Origin: Streptomyces sp. NBC_01476
GTDB taxonomy: Bacteria > Actinomycetota > Actinomycetes > Streptomycetales > Streptomycetaceae
NCBI RefSeq assembly: GCF_036227265.1
Contig: NZ_CP109446.1
Span: forward strand, 3,047,001-3,111,000
DNA length: 64,000 bases
Direction of reading: 5' to 3'
In this document: positions 51,811 through 61,619 of the stretch, piece after piece
Layout of the letters: each line of letters starts with the position of its first letter
Position numbering within the stretch: position 1 is the stretch's first letter
Notes under the pieces: model-generated
Told to the model about the DNA's origin: nothing
Database searches by the model: none
What the model saw: only the letters and a program-made list of their open reading frames with translations
Translations under genes and position numbers: made by a program

Positions 51811-54549
51811 GTGAGCAGCGCCGACACCGCCCCGGACAGCAGCACCGCCCTGCGAGCCGACATCCGACGCCTGGGTGAACTGCTGGGCGGCACCCTGGTG
51901 AGACAGGAGGGCCAGGAACTCCTCGACCTCGTGGAGAAGGTACGCGCCCTGACCCGCAGCGACGGCGAGGCCGCCGCCGCCCTGCTCGGGCAGACCGACC
52001 CGGAGACCGCGGCCAAGCTGGTCCGCGCCTTCTCCACGTATTTCCATCTGGCGAACGTCAGCGAGCAGGTGCACCGCGGCCGGGACCTGCGGTCCCGCCG
52101 GGCGGCCGAGGGCAGTCTGCTCGCGCAGACCGCCGATCTGCTCAAGGACGGCGATCAGGAGCACGTCCGCGAGACGGTCAGGAACCTCAATGTGCGGCCG
52201 GTGTTCACCGCGCACCCCACCGAGGCGGCCCGCCGCTCGGTGCTGAACAAGCTGCGCCGGATCGCGGAGCTGCTGGAGTCCGCGCCGACCGGGAACGGTT
52301 CGGGCGACAAGCGCCGGGCCGACCTGCGGCTGGCGGAGAACATCGACCTGCTGTGGCAGACCGACGAGCTGCGGGTGGTCCGCCCGGAGCCGGCCGACGA
52401 GGCCCGCAACGCCATCTACTACCTGGACGAGCTGCACGCCGGTGCGGTCGGCGACGTGCTGGAGGACCTGGCGGCCGAGCTGGAGCGGGTCGGGGTGCCG
52501 CTGCCGGCCCAGACCAGGCCGCTGACCTTCGGCACCTGGATCGGCGGCGACCGGGACGGGAACCCCAATGTCACCCCGCAGGTCACCTGGGACGTACTGA
52601 TCCTGCAGCACGAGCACGGCATCACCGACGCGCTGGAGCTGGTGGACCAGCTGCGCGGGGCGCTGTCCAACTCGATCCGCAACTCCGGCGCGAGCCAGGA
52701 GCTGCTGGACTCGCTCTCCAACGACCTGGTGGCGCTGCCCGAGATCAGCCCGCGTTACAAGCGGCTCAACGCCGAGGAGCCCTACCGGCTCAAGGCCACC
52801 TGCATCCGGCAGAAGCTGATCAACACCCGCGAGCGGCTGGCGGGCGGCACCGCTCATGTCCCCGGCCGCGACTATCTCGGCACCACCGGCCTGCTGCACG
52901 ACCTCCAGCTGATCCAGGACTCGCTGCGGGCCCACCGCGGCGGGCTGATCGCCGACGGCCGGATGGACCGTACGATCCGCACCCTGTCGGCGTTCGGCCT
53001 GCAGCTGGCGACGATGGACCTGCGCGAGCACGCCGAGGCCCACCACCACGCGCTGGGGCAGCTCTTCGACCGGCTCGGTGAGGAGTCCTGGCGGTACGCC
53101 GACATGCCCCGCGACTACCGGCGCAAGCTGCTGGCGAAGGAGCTGCGCTCGCGCCGCCCGCTGGCGCCGACCCCGGCCCCGCTGGACGCGGCGGGCGCCA
53201 AGACGCTCGGGGTGTTCCACACCATCCGGGAGGCGTTCGAGCGGTTCGGACCCGAGGTGGTGGAGTCGTACATCATCTCGATGTGCCTGGGCTCCGACGA
53301 CGTCTTCGCGGCCGCGGTGCTGGCCCGGGAGGCCGGGCTGATCGACCTGCACGCCGGGGTGGCCAAGATCGGCATCGTGCCGCTGCTGGAGACCACCGAC
53401 GAGCTGAAGATCGCCGACAAGCTGCTGGACGAGATGCTCTCCGACCCCTCCTACCGGCGGCTGGTGTCGCTGCGCGGGGATGTGCAGGAGGTCATGCTCG
53501 GCTACAGCGACTCCTCGAAGTTCGGCGGCATCACCACCTCGCAGTGGGAGATCCACCGGGCGCAGCGCCGGCTGCGTGACGTGGCGCACCGGCACGGGGT
53601 ACGGCTGCGGCTCTTCCACGGCCGCGGCGGTACGGTCGGCCGCGGCGGCGGCCCCTCGCACACCGCGATCCTGGCGCAGCCGTGGGGCACGCTGGAGGGC
53701 GAGATCAAGGTGACCGAGCAGGGCGAGGTCATCTCCGACAAGTACCTGATCCCCTCGCTGGCCCGGGAGAACCTGGAACTGACCGTGGCGGCCACCTTGC
53801 AGGCCTCCGCGCTGCACACCGCGCCGCGGCAGTCCGAGGAGGCACTGGCCCGCTGGGACGCGGCGATGGACCTGGTCTCCGAGGCCGCGCACACCGCCTA
53901 TCGGGAGCTGGTCGAGGACCCGGACCTGCCGGCGTACTTCTTCGCCTCCACCCCGGTGGACCAGCTCGCCGAACTGCACCTGGGGTCGCGCCCGTCGCGC
54001 CGCCCCGACTCCGGCGCCGGGCTGGACGGCCTGCGGGCCATCCCCTGGGTCTTCGGCTGGACGCAGTCCCGGCAGATCGTGCCCGGCTGGTACGGCGTCG
54101 GCTCCGGTCTCAAGGCGGTCCGCGAGGCGGGGCTCGGCTCGGTGATCGACGAGGCGTTCAGCGAGTGGCACTTCTTCCGCAACTTCCTGTCCAACGTCGA
54201 GATGACACTGGCCAAGACCGATCTGCGGATCGCCCGCCACTATGTGGACACCCTGGTGCCGGAGGAGCTGAAGCACGTCTTCGCGGCGATCCAGGCGGAG
54301 CACGAGCTGACCGTCCGTGAGGTGCTGCGGATCACCGGTGAGAGCGAACTGCTCGCCGCCAGCCCGGCGCTGGCCCGCACCTTCCGGATCCGCGACCAGT
54401 ACCTGGACCCGATCTCGTACCTCCAGGTGACGCTGCTGGCGCGCCAGCGGGAGGCCGCGGCCCGCGGTGAGGAGCCGGACCCGCTGCTCTCCCGGGCGCT
54501 GCTGCTGACCGTCAACGGCGTGGCGGCGGGGCTGCGCAACACCGGCTGA
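51811..54549 (+). CDS. ppc: phosphoenolpyruvate carboxylase
   Basis: A 912-aa anaplerotic enzyme making oxaloacetate from PEP and bicarbonate. Catalytic motifs: [13 protein letters not shown] near residue 130, [11 protein letters not shown], the Gly/Arg loop [20 protein letters not shown] near 610 and the late [13 protein letters not shown]; the C-terminal [15 protein letters not shown] is typical. GTG 51811 follows AAGGAG by nine bases; the frame continues upstream without homology. Confidence 0.97.
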   Translation: MSSADTAPDSSTALRADIRRLGELLGGTLVRQEGQELLDLVEKVRALTRSDGEAAAALLGQTDPETAAKLVRAFSTYFHLANVSEQVHRGRDLRSRRAAEGSLLAQTADLLKDGDQEHVRETVRNLNVRPVFTAHPTEAARRSVLNKLRRIAELLESAPTGNGSGDKRRADLRLAENIDLLWQTDELRVVRPEPADEARNAIYYLDELHAGAVGDVLEDLAAELERVGVPLPAQTRPLTFGTWIGGDRDGNPNVTPQVTWDVLILQHEHGITDALELVDQLRGALSNSIRNSGASQELLDSLSNDLVALPEISPRYKRLNAEEPYRLKATCIRQKLINTRERLAGGTAHVPGRDYLGTTGLLHDLQLIQDSLRAHRGGLIADGRMDRTIRTLSAFGLQLATMDLREHAEAHHHALGQLFDRLGEESWRYADMPRDYRRKLLAKELRSRRPLAPTPAPLDAAGAKTLGVFHTIREAFERFGPEVVESYIISMCLGSDDVFAAAVLAREAGLIDLHAGVAKIGIVPLLETTDELKIADKLLDEMLSDPSYRRLVSLRGDVQEVMLGYSDSSKFGGITTSQWEIHRAQRRLRDVAHRHGVRLRLFHGRGGTVGRGGGPSHTAILAQPWGTLEGEIKVTEQGEVISDKYLIPSLARENLELTVAATLQASALHTAPRQSEEALARWDAAMDLVSEAAHTAYRELVEDPDLPAYFFASTPVDQLAELHLGSRPSRRPDSGAGLDGLRAIPWVFGWTQSRQIVPGWYGVGSGLKAVREAGLGSVIDEAFSEWHFFRNFLSNVEMTLAKTDLRIARHYVDTLVPEELKHVFAAIQAEHELTVREVLRITGESELLAASPALARTFRIRDQYLDPISYLQVTLLARQREAAARGEEPDPLLSRALLLTVNGVAAGLRNTG

Positions 54550-54590
54550 CCGCTCACCCGGCCGCACCCGGCCGCACGCTCCATCCGGCA

Positions 54591-54635
54591 CACGGACCGG
54601 CCCCCTGCCTCTCACCGGCAGGGGGCCGGTCCGTG
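54591..54635. terminator. bidirectional terminator between ppc and a TetR gene
   Basis: A 19-bp perfect stem (CACGGACCGGCCCCCTGCC and its complement) with a 7-nt loop. It lies between the convergent ends of ppc (54549) and the TetR gene (54649), so it can serve both. Confidence 0.9.
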
Positions 54636-54648
54636 TGTGTGGAGGCGG

Positions 54649-55404
54649 TCAGCTCCTGCGGTGGCCGATCAGGCGGGGCGCGGCTTCCAGTCCTGACAGG
54701 CCGTTCCAGGAGAGGTTCACCAGGTGGGCGACCACCTCGGACTTCCTGGGGTGCCGTACGTCGAGCCACCACTGCCCGGTGAGGGCGACCATGCCGACCA
54801 GGGCCTGGGCGTAGAGGGAGGCCAGTTCGGTGTCGAAGCCGCGCTGTTTGAACTCGCGGCCCAGGATGTCCTCGACCTTGGTGGCGATGTCGCTGATCAG
54901 GGAGGCGAAGGTGCCGGTGGACTGGGCGACCGGCGAGTCGCGGACCAGGATCCGGAAGCCGTCGGTGGACTGCTCGATGTAGTCGAGCAGCGCGAACGCG
55001 GCCTGTTCGAGGAGTTCTCTGGGGTGCCCGCCGGTCAGCGCGCCGGTGACCAGGTCGAGCAGTGTCTGCATCTCACGGTCCACGACGACCGCGTAGAGCC
55101 CTTCCTTGCCGCCGAAGTGCTCGTAGACCACCGGCTTGGACACGCCCGCCTTGTGGGCGATCTCCTCGACGGACGTGCCCTCGAAGCCGCGTTCCGCGAA
55201 GAGCGTGCGGCCGATGTCGAGCAGCTGTTCGCGCCGCTCCTTGCCGGTCATACGGACACGGCGGGCCCTCCGCGCCGTCGGGCCCGCCGTGCCACCGCCG
55301 CCTCTCGGGCGGCCCTTCTCCCCGTTCACCCCGTTCGCACCGTGTATCCGATCCTGGCTGTCCCTGCCGTCTGTGCCGTCGCTGGGGCCGCCTGGGTCGC
55401 TCAC
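54649..55404 (-). CDS. TetR/AcrR family regulator, downstream of the desaturase
   Basis: A 251-aa regulator. The first ~45 residues are Gly/Arg-rich and unconserved. The HTH is at ~52-100 (RREQLLDIGRTLFAERGFEG, VEEIAHKAGVSKPVVYEHF), followed by the ligand-binding core (LLDYIEQSTDGFRILVRD). The GTG start lies seven bases past the desaturase stop, so they form one transcript. It may start instead at an internal ATG at 55251 (MTGKERREQ). It likely controls membrane lipid unsaturation, perhaps through the TTACG dyad upstream of the desaturase (inference). Confidence 0.88.
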   Translation of the reverse strand: MSDPGGPSDGTDGRDSQDRIHGANGVNGEKGRPRGGGGTAGPTARRARRVRMTGKERREQLLDIGRTLFAERGFEGTSVEEIAHKAGVSKPVVYEHFGGKEGLYAVVVDREMQTLLDLVTGALTGGHPRELLEQAAFALLDYIEQSTDGFRILVRDSPVAQSTGTFASLISDIATKVEDILGREFKQRGFDTELASLYAQALVGMVALTGQWWLDVRHPRKSEVVAHLVNLSWNGLSGLEAAPRLIGHRRS

Positions 55405-55411
55405 GCGTCAA

Positions 55412-56416
55412 TCATGCCGCTTCTTCGACGGTCTCCTTGGTGTTTTCCTGTCGCCGGGAGTCGATCCGCTCCGCGGAGGGCCAGCGGACGTCGGTGGCCC
55501 AGCCGGCCAGTTCGAACCAGCGGATGATCCGGGCGCTGGAGTCGACCTGTCCGCGCAGCACGCCGTGCCGGGCGGAGGTGGGGTCGGCGTGGTGGAGGTT
55601 GTGCCACGACTCGCCGCAGGACAGGACCGCCAGCCACCACACGTTGCCGGAACGGTCACGGGACTTGAAGGGGCGCTTGCCGACCGCGTGGCAGATGGAG
55701 TTGATGGACCAGGTCACGTGGTGCAGCAAAGCCACCCGAACGAGCGAACCCCAGAAGAACGCGGTGAACGCGCCGTACCACGACATGGTGACAAGACCGC
55801 CGATCAGGGCGGGCAGCAGCAGCGAGATCGCGGTGTAGAGCCAGAAGTCGCGGGAGATCCGGCGGATGTCGTTGTCCTTGATCAGGTCGGGCGCGTACTT
55901 CTGCTGCGGGGTCTGCTCCTCGTCGAAGAGCCAGCCCATGTGCGCCCACCACAGGCCCTTCATCAGCGCGGGCAGCGTCTCGCCGTAGCGCCACGGGCTG
56001 TGCGGGTCGCCCTCGGCGTCGCTGAACTTGTGGTGGCGGCGGTGGTCGGCGACCCAGCGCACGATCGGACCCTCGACGGCCATCGAGCCGGCGATCGCCA
56101 GCGCCACCCGCAGCGGGCGGTTGGCCTTGAACGAGCCGTGGGTGAAGTAGCGGTGGAAGCCGATGGTGATGCCGTGGCAGCCCAGGAAGTACATGCCGAC
56201 CATCAGCCCGACATTGAGCCAGCTCAGGCCGTGGCCCCAGGCCAGCGGCACGGCCGCGACCAGTGCCACGAAGGGGATGCAGATGAACAGGAGCAGCGCG
56301 ATCTGCTCGATCGAGCGCTTGCTCTCGCCGCCACGGGTGGCGAGCGGCTCCGGCGGTTCCTGTCCTGAGGGCCCGGGTTCCCGGGACTCGGTGAACACGT
56401 CCGTCTGAGTGGTCAT
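55412..56416 (-). CDS. acyl-CoA (delta-9 type) fatty acid desaturase
   Basis: A 334-aa integral membrane di-iron enzyme introducing a double bond into acyl chains. Three histidine boxes are visible: HRYFTH, HRRHH and HNLHH. Hydrophobic segments flank them (LLLFICIPFVALVAAVPLAW, LNVGLMVGMYFLGCHGIT, ISLLLPALIGGLVTM). Typical of the Ole1/DesA3 group in size and topology. ATG 56416 follows AAGGGA. Its unsaturated products could feed Cfa. Co-transcribed with the TetR regulator downstream. Confidence 0.94.
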   Translation of the reverse strand: MTTQTDVFTESREPGPSGQEPPEPLATRGGESKRSIEQIALLLFICIPFVALVAAVPLAWGHGLSWLNVGLMVGMYFLGCHGITIGFHRYFTHGSFKANRPLRVALAIAGSMAVEGPIVRWVADHRRHHKFSDAEGDPHSPWRYGETLPALMKGLWWAHMGWLFDEEQTPQQKYAPDLIKDNDIRRISRDFWLYTAISLLLPALIGGLVTMSWYGAFTAFFWGSLVRVALLHHVTWSINSICHAVGKRPFKSRDRSGNVWWLAVLSCGESWHNLHHADPTSARHGVLRGQVDSSARIIRWFELAGWATDVRWPSAERIDSRRQENTKETVEEAA

Positions 56417-56490
56417 AGTGATCCCTTGCGTCGGCGGAGTTGGGGGTGAACGGGGAGAAGGGCGGTCTGTCGAGGCGTCGGACGGTCGGG

Positions 56491-56526
56491 TTACGGGGCT
56501 TACGTCCGTAACCTACGGTCCCGTAA
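56491..56526. promoter_or_regulatory. nested TTACG/CGTAA operator before the desaturase
   Basis: A compact dyad TTACGTCCGTAA (56500-56511) lies within an outer pair TTACGGG (56491-56497) and CCCGTAA (56520-56526). Two overlapping dyads of this kind suggest two dimers of a TetR-family repressor. It is about 75-110 bp upstream of the desaturase start. The rest of the 308-bp gap to tRNA-Gln shows no supported gene. Confidence 0.65.
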
Positions 56527-56724
56527 GTATTGCAGCGGCGCCGGTGGGGGCAACAGGACCAGTCGGGTAAGGGTTGCCTTCCCATCTTCCCCGCCGAAGC
56601 GGACTTCACGCCGCCGCGGTGCGGGACGGGTTGCGGATCACCGTCGCGAGCACAGGGGCTCGTACGGCATGATGGGGGTGACCAGCCCGGCAGGCCGGAG
56701 TACGGACCGGCGGTGCCGTGTTGA

Positions 56725-56796
56725 TCCGCCGTGGTGTAATCGGCAGCACTGGGGCTTTTGGTGCCTTAAGTCCGGGTTCGAGTCCTGGCGGCGGAG
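56725..56796 (+). tRNA. tRNA-Gln (anticodon TTG)
   Basis: Acceptor TCCGCCG pairs with CGGCGGA. The anticodon stem GGGGC/GCCTT contains two G-T pairs and the loop TTTTGGT gives anticodon TTG, reading CAA and CAG. The T-arm CCGGG-TTCGAGT-CCTGG is normal. The 3' end reads G then CA, so CCA is not fully encoded. It lies just before glmU on the same strand. Confidence 0.93.
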
Positions 56797-56908
56797 CAGA
56801 GCACGTCCATCGTCCGACCTCAGCGGTGCCCACCGGCGCGCGTCAGCGTCCTCGGCGTCCGTCGGTATCCTTCGGGTGTCCAACACCCGAAGCCGAGGAG
56901 TCTCCCCC

Positions 56909-58366
56909 GTGAGCCCCAACCGCCCGGCTGCCGTCGTGATCCTCGCCGCGGGTGAGGGCACCCGCATGAGGTCGGCGACCCCGAAGGTTCTGCACACCCT
57001 CTGCGGCCGTTCCCTGGTCGGCCATGTCGTCGCCGCCTCCCGCGCGCTGGAGCCCGAGCACCTGGTGGTGGTCGTCGGCCACGGCCGCGAGCAGGTCACC
57101 GAGCATCTGTCCGGGCTCGACCCGCGGGCGCTCACCGCGGTGCAGCACGAGCAGAACGGCACCGGGCACGCGGTCCGCACCGGCCTGGACGAGCTGAGCC
57201 GGCAGGGCGTCGCCCTGGACGGCACGGTGGTCGTCACCTACGGGGACACCCCGCTGCTCACCGCCGGGACGCTCGCCACCCTGGTGGCCGCCCACGAGGC
57301 CGACGCGAACGCGGTGACCGTGCTGACCGCGCAGGTGCCCGACCCCACCGGCTACGGGCGGATCATCCGCGGCCCCGGCGGCGACGTCACCGCGATCGTG
57401 GAGCAGAAGGACGCCTCCGACAGCCAGCGGGCCATCGCCGAGATCAACTCCGGTGTGTACGCCTACGACGCGCGGCTGCTGGCCGAGGCGCTGGGCAAGG
57501 TCACCACCGACAACTCGCAGGGCGAGGAGTACCTGACCGACACCCTGGCGATCCTGCGCGAGGCGGGCCACCGGGTGGGCGCGTACGTCGCCGCCGACCA
57601 CCGCGAGATCGCCGGGGTCAACAACCGGGTGCAGCTCGCCGAGGCCCGCCGGGTCTTCAACGACCGGCTGCTCACCGAGGCGATGCTGGCCGGCGCCACC
57701 ATCGTGGACCCGGCCACCACCTGGGTGGACGCCGGCGTCACCTTCGCCCCCGACGCGCTGGTGCACCCCAACACCCAACTGCTGGGCGCCACCAGCCTCG
57801 CCGAGGGCGCCGAGGTCGGCCCCAACACCACCCTCACCGACACCGCGGTGGGCGCCGGCGCCAAGGTCTCCAACACCGTCGCCGACCAGGCCGAGATCGG
57901 CCCGCAGGCGAACGTCGGCCCGTACGCGTACCTGCGTCCCGGCACCCGGCTCGGGCACAAGGCCAAGGCCGGCACCTTCGTGGAGATGAAGAACGCCGAG
58001 ATCGGCGAGGGCACCAAGGTGCCGCACCTGAGCTACGTCGGCGACGCGACCATCGGCGAGCACACCAACATCGGCGCCGCGAGCGTCTTCGTGAACTACG
58101 ACGGCGAGCACAAGCACCACACCACGATCGGCAGTTACTGCAAGACCGGCGCGGACAACATGTTCGTCGCCCCCCGGGTGATCGGGGACGGCGTGTACAC
58201 CGCGGCCGGCTCGGTCATCACCAAGGACGTACCGTCCGGCTCGCTGGCCGTGGCACGCGGCCAGCAGCGCAACATCGAGGGCTGGGTGGCCAGGAAAAGG
58301 CCTGGCAGTGCCGCTGCGCAGGCGGCCGAACGCGCACAGCAGCAAGGCGGCCCGCAGGGCGAGTGA
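56909..58366 (+). CDS. glmU: bifunctional UDP-GlcNAc pyrophosphorylase/glucosamine-1-phosphate acetyltransferase
   Basis: A 485-aa enzyme for the last two steps of UDP-GlcNAc synthesis (peptidoglycan precursor). The N-terminal uridylyltransferase has VVILAAGEGTRMRSATPKVL and YGDTPLL. The C-terminal left-handed beta-helix acetyltransferase has repeated hexapeptides (for example VGPNTTLTDTAVGAGAKV) and FVNYDGEHKHHTTIG with the catalytic His. GTG 56909 has GAGGAG eight bases upstream. Confidence 0.96.
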   Translation: MSPNRPAAVVILAAGEGTRMRSATPKVLHTLCGRSLVGHVVAASRALEPEHLVVVVGHGREQVTEHLSGLDPRALTAVQHEQNGTGHAVRTGLDELSRQGVALDGTVVVTYGDTPLLTAGTLATLVAAHEADANAVTVLTAQVPDPTGYGRIIRGPGGDVTAIVEQKDASDSQRAIAEINSGVYAYDARLLAEALGKVTTDNSQGEEYLTDTLAILREAGHRVGAYVAADHREIAGVNNRVQLAEARRVFNDRLLTEAMLAGATIVDPATTWVDAGVTFAPDALVHPNTQLLGATSLAEGAEVGPNTTLTDTAVGAGAKVSNTVADQAEIGPQANVGPYAYLRPGTRLGHKAKAGTFVEMKNAEIGEGTKVPHLSYVGDATIGEHTNIGAASVFVNYDGEHKHHTTIGSYCKTGADNMFVAPRVIGDGVYTAAGSVITKDVPSGSLAVARGQQRNIEGWVARKRPGSAAAQAAERAQQQGGPQGE

Positions 58367-58507
58367 GGGTGGTCTCATCCACCCCCTCCGAGGTGCACAG
58401 GTGTCCCGGATGGGGCGTACCGTGTGGGGTGCACACAATTCCGCCAGCCCGCCCAACTCGGGGCGGCGCTGCGTCGAACACCAGTCGAACACCAAGGAGA
58501 CGGTGCA

Positions 58508-59497
58508 GTGACCGGGATCAAGACGACCGGTGAGAAGAAGCTGATGCTCTTCTCCGGCCGCGCCCACCCCGATCTGGCGGAGGCGGTGGCAGCACAGCTG
58601 GAGGTCGAGCTCGTGCCGACCAAGGCTTTCGACTTCGCCAACGGCGAGATCTATGTGCGCTTCGAGGAGTCGGCCCGCGGGGCCGACTGCTTTCTGATCC
58701 AGAGCCACACCAGCCCGATCAACCAGTGGATCATGGAACAGCTGATCATGATCGACGCTCTCAAGCGGGCTTCCGCGCGGAGCATCACCGTGATCGTGCC
58801 CTTCTACGGCTACGCCCGGCAGGACAAGAAGCACCGCGGCCGCGAGCCGATCTCGGCCCGGCTGATGGCCGACCTCTTCAAGACCGCGGGCGCCGACCGG
58901 ATCCTCACCGTCGATCTGCACACCGACCAGATCCAGGGCTTCTTCGACGGCCCGGTCGACCATCTCTTCGCCCTCCCGGTGCTCGCCGACTACGTCGGCG
59001 ACAAGGTGGACCGCGCCAAGCTCACCATCGTCTCCCCCGACGCCGGCCGGGTCCGGGTGGCCGACCGCTGGTGCGACCGGCTGGGCGCGCCGCTGGCCAT
59101 CGTGCACAAGCGCCGTGACCCGGACGTCGCCAACCAGGTGAAGGTCCACGAGGTCGTCGGTGACGTCAAGGGCCGGGTCTGCGTGCTGGTCGACGACATG
59201 ATCGACACCGGCGGCACCATCTGCGCCGCCGCCGACGCGCTCTTCGCCAACGGCGCGGAGGATGTCATCGTGACCGCGACCCACGGGGTGCTCTCCGGCC
59301 CCGCGGCGGACCGGCTGAAGAACTCCCGGGTCAGTGAGTTCATTCTCACCGACACACTGCCGACGCCCGGCCAGATCAACCTCGACAAGATCACCGTGCT
59401 GTCGATGGCGCCGACCATCGCCAACGCCGTCCGTGAGGTCTTCGAGGACGGCTCGGTGACCAGCCTCTTCGAGGACTCCAACGGCAATCAGCACTGA
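58508..59497 (+). CDS. prs: ribose-phosphate pyrophosphokinase
   Basis: A 329-aa enzyme that makes PRPP from ribose-5-phosphate and ATP for nucleotide, histidine and tryptophan synthesis. Motifs: FANGEIYVRFEESARGADCF, the ATP-binding flexible loop YGYARQDKKHRGREPIS, DLHTDQIQGFF and the PRPP loop VLVDDMIDTGGTICAAA. GTG 58508 follows AAGGAG by nine bases. Follows glmU as in many actinobacteria; both feed envelope and nucleotide precursors. Confidence 0.97.
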   Translation: MTGIKTTGEKKLMLFSGRAHPDLAEAVAAQLEVELVPTKAFDFANGEIYVRFEESARGADCFLIQSHTSPINQWIMEQLIMIDALKRASARSITVIVPFYGYARQDKKHRGREPISARLMADLFKTAGADRILTVDLHTDQIQGFFDGPVDHLFALPVLADYVGDKVDRAKLTIVSPDAGRVRVADRWCDRLGAPLAIVHKRRDPDVANQVKVHEVVGDVKGRVCVLVDDMIDTGGTICAAADALFANGAEDVIVTATHGVLSGPAADRLKNSRVSEFILTDTLPTPGQINLDKITVLSMAPTIANAVREVFEDGSVTSLFEDSNGNQH

Positions 59498-59517
59498 AGC
59501 CTGATCCGACCCGATTT

Positions 59518-59578
59518 CGTCCGGGGCCTTCCCGCCGGTTACGCTGTCCGCGTTGCTCGGCGAGGGAGGCCCCGGACG
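59518..59578. promoter_or_regulatory. 12-bp long-range dyad after prs
   Basis: CGTCCGGGGCCT (59518-59529) and AGGCCCCGGACG (59567-59578) form a perfect inverted repeat around 37 bases. It lies 21 bases past the prs stop. It may be the prs terminator, but the loop contains TACGCT (59540-59545), which could be the -10 of the rplY promoter; both uses are possible. Confidence 0.45.
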
Positions 59579-59609
59579 CGTGTCCGGCCCGCACTCCGTA
59601 ATCGGCGCG

Positions 59610-59706
59610 CTCCTCGTAACCGGTCTCCGCCCAGGCGGAGGTGCGTCGTGGAACGGCCCCGTCACAGGGCCGGGCGACCGTTGTCACCGTCTTTCGTTAC
59701 GAGGAG
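59610..59706 (+). promoter_or_regulatory. structured leader of rplY that masks its ribosome binding site
   Basis: CTCCTCGTAAC (59610-59620) is the exact reverse complement of GTTACGAGGAG (59696-59706), an 11-bp helix. The second arm contains the GAGGAG ribosome binding site of rplY. Between them two internal hairpins can form: CTCCGC/GCGGAG (59625-59640) and GTCG...CGGCCC/GGGCCG...CGAC (59645-59678). The predicted fold is a three-way junction that hides the start region. Confidence 0.65.
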
Positions 59707-59716
59707 TCCGATCCCC

Positions 59717-60328
59717 ATGGCCGAAGTCAAGATCGCCGCCGAGCCGCGCACCGAGTTCGGCAAGGGCGCCGCCCGCCGGGTGCGCCGCGCCAACCAGGTC
59801 CCCGCCGTGATCTACGGCCACGGCGCCGAGCCCAAGCACGTCTCCGTCCCCGGCCACGAGCTGCTGCTCGCGCTGCGCACCGCCAACGTGCTCATCTCCC
59901 TGGAGATCAACGGGAAGTCCGAGCTGGTCATCCCCAAGGCCGTGCAGCGCGACCCGCTGAAGGGCTTCCTTGAGCACGTCGACCTGCTCTCGGTGAAGCT
60001 CGGCGAGAAGGTCACCGTCGAGATCCCGGTCAACGTCGAGGGCGAACTGGCCCCGGGCAGCAACCTGCTGGAGCACGTGCTCAACACCCTGCCGGTGGAG
60101 ACCGAGGCCACCCACATCCCCGAGGGCGTCACCGTCTCCGTGGAGGGCCTGGAGGCCGGTGCCTCGATCCTCGCCAAGGACATCGAGCTGCCCAAGGGCA
60201 CCACGCTGGCCGTCGACGAGGACGCGATCGTCATCCAGGTCGTCTCCGCGCAGGCGGAGGCCGAGACCGCCGAGGAGGAGGGCGAGACCGCCGCCGCCCC
60301 GGCCGAGGAAGCCCCCGCCGAGGCCTGA
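59717..60328 (+). CDS. rplY: 50S ribosomal protein L25/general stress protein Ctc
   Basis: A 203-aa long-form L25 (Ctc/TL5 type). The N-terminal ~95 residues form the 5S rRNA-binding L25 domain ([28 protein letters not shown]). The C-terminal beta-domain runs ~100-185 ([21 protein letters not shown]), followed by an acidic Ala/Glu tail. L25 binds loop E of 5S rRNA. ATG 59717 has GAGGAG ten bases upstream, within the leader helix described separately. Confidence 0.96.
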   Translation: MAEVKIAAEPRTEFGKGAARRVRRANQVPAVIYGHGAEPKHVSVPGHELLLALRTANVLISLEINGKSELVIPKAVQRDPLKGFLEHVDLLSVKLGEKVTVEIPVNVEGELAPGSNLLEHVLNTLPVETEATHIPEGVTVSVEGLEAGASILAKDIELPKGTTLAVDEDAIVIQVVSAQAEAETAEEEGETAAAPAEEAPAEA

Positions 60329-60428
60329 TCCACCCGCCCGGCCCCCGCACCACCCGGCCGCCGTCGTACCCTCCGGGGTGCGGCGGCGGCCGCATTCCCG
60401 ACGGCCTGCGCAGAGCACGGAGACGCGG

Positions 60429-61022
60429 ATGACCGAGAACACAGGACCCTGGCTGATCGTCGGCCTGGGCAATCCGGGACCCGAGTACGCGGGGAACCGG
60501 CACAACATCGGCTTCATGGTCGCCGACCTGCTCGCCGAGCGGATCGGCGGGACGTTCAAGCGCGCCCAGAAGGCACAGGCCCAGGTCGTCGAGGGCCGGC
60601 TCGGCCCGGTGGGCCCGGCGAGCCGGCGGGTGGTGCTGGCCAAGCCGATGTCGTACATGAATCTGTCCGGCGGCCCGGTGACCTCGCTGAAGGACTTCTA
60701 CAAGGTCCCGACCGAGCGGATCATCGCCGTCCACGACGAACTGGACATCGACTTCGGCACGCTGCGCCTGAAGCTGGGCGGCGGCGACAACGGCCACAAC
60801 GGCCTGAAGTCCATCACCAAGTCGCTGGGCGCGAACTATCTGCGGGTGCGGGCCGGGATCGGCCGGCCGCCCGGCCGGATGGACGTGGCGGCCTTCGTGC
60901 TCAAGGACTTCTCCGCGGCCGAGCGCAAGGAACTGGACTGGTTCGTGGACCGGGCGGCCGACGCGGTGGAGGCCCTCATCACGCAGGGTCTGGAACGGGC
61001 CCAGAGCGCCTACCACGGCTAG
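60429..61022 (+). CDS. pth: peptidyl-tRNA hydrolase
   Basis: A 197-aa enzyme that releases tRNA from stalled peptidyl-tRNA. Motifs: [20 protein letters not shown] with the catalytic His, [32 protein letters not shown] and [11 protein letters not shown] 60429 has GGAG about eight bases upstream. It follows rplY after 100 bp; this rplY-pth order is common. Confidence 0.97.
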   Translation: MTENTGPWLIVGLGNPGPEYAGNRHNIGFMVADLLAERIGGTFKRAQKAQAQVVEGRLGPVGPASRRVVLAKPMSYMNLSGGPVTSLKDFYKVPTERIIAVHDELDIDFGTLRLKLGGGDNGHNGLKSITKSLGANYLRVRAGIGRPPGRMDVAAFVLKDFSAAERKELDWFVDRAADAVEALITQGLERAQSAYHG

Positions 61023-61097
61023 CCTTTCCGGCACCCCAAAGACCGTGCCGACCAGCCGAGTTGACCGGACGGCACGCCATGGCCAAAGATCGCCAGC

Positions 61098-61580
61098 ATG
61101 GCGAATGGCAGCCCTGACGGGGCGTCGGGGCTCGGGCGGTTTGTCCGCATGGTGGGGGCGGCGGCGCTGGCACTGCTGCTGCTGGTGGCGGCCGGCTGGA
61201 ACTCCTGGCAGACCGCGCAGTACGTGGTGCTGACCAAGGGCCGCGACCAGGGCACCGTGACACTGGCCGCGTGCGGTTCCTCCGACGACTGCACCGGCCC
61301 GTTCACGCCGAAGGGCGCGGCGACCGCCCGGCCCGAGGTGACGGTGAGCCTGCCGGTACGGCACCACGTCGGCGACACGGTGGACGTGGTGATGGAGCCC
61401 GGCACGGACACCGGGGTACGGGCCGGCTTCGGCGGGCTGCTCTTCGCCTGGGTGCCCTTCGGCGGGGCGCTGCTGCTGGCCGCCCTGGTGGTGGCCGCCG
61501 GGCTGCGGACCTCGCGGATCGCCTGGGGGCTGGCGACGGCGGGCGCGGTGCTGCTGGGCGGCGCGTTCCTGACCCTCTGA
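61098..61580 (+). CDS. small membrane protein, two to three helices
   Basis: A 160-aa protein: TM1 near 20-40 (AAALALLLLVAAGWNSWQTAQ), an extracytoplasmic loop with two cysteines (ACGSSDDCTG) and a beta-rich VTVSLPVRHHVGDTVDVVM, then TM2 (FAWVPFGGALLLAALVVAAG) and TM3 (WGLATAGAVLLGGAFLTL). No family recognised. It follows pth with a 75-bp gap and may share its transcript. The ribosome binding site is weak. Confidence 0.72.
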   Translation: MANGSPDGASGLGRFVRMVGAAALALLLLVAAGWNSWQTAQYVVLTKGRDQGTVTLAACGSSDDCTGPFTPKGAATARPEVTVSLPVRHHVGDTVDVVMEPGTDTGVRAGFGGLLFAWVPFGGALLLAALVVAAGLRTSRIAWGLATAGAVLLGGAFLTL

Positions 61581-61601
61581 GGGGCCCTGCCGCAAGGCCC
61601 C
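61581..61601. terminator. short hairpin between convergent genes
   Basis: GGGGCC/GGCCCC with a 9-nt loop, immediately after the stop of the small membrane protein and before the convergent VOC gene end. A weak candidate. Confidence 0.35.
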
Positions 61602-61619
61602 CGCGACCGTGGGTACGGG

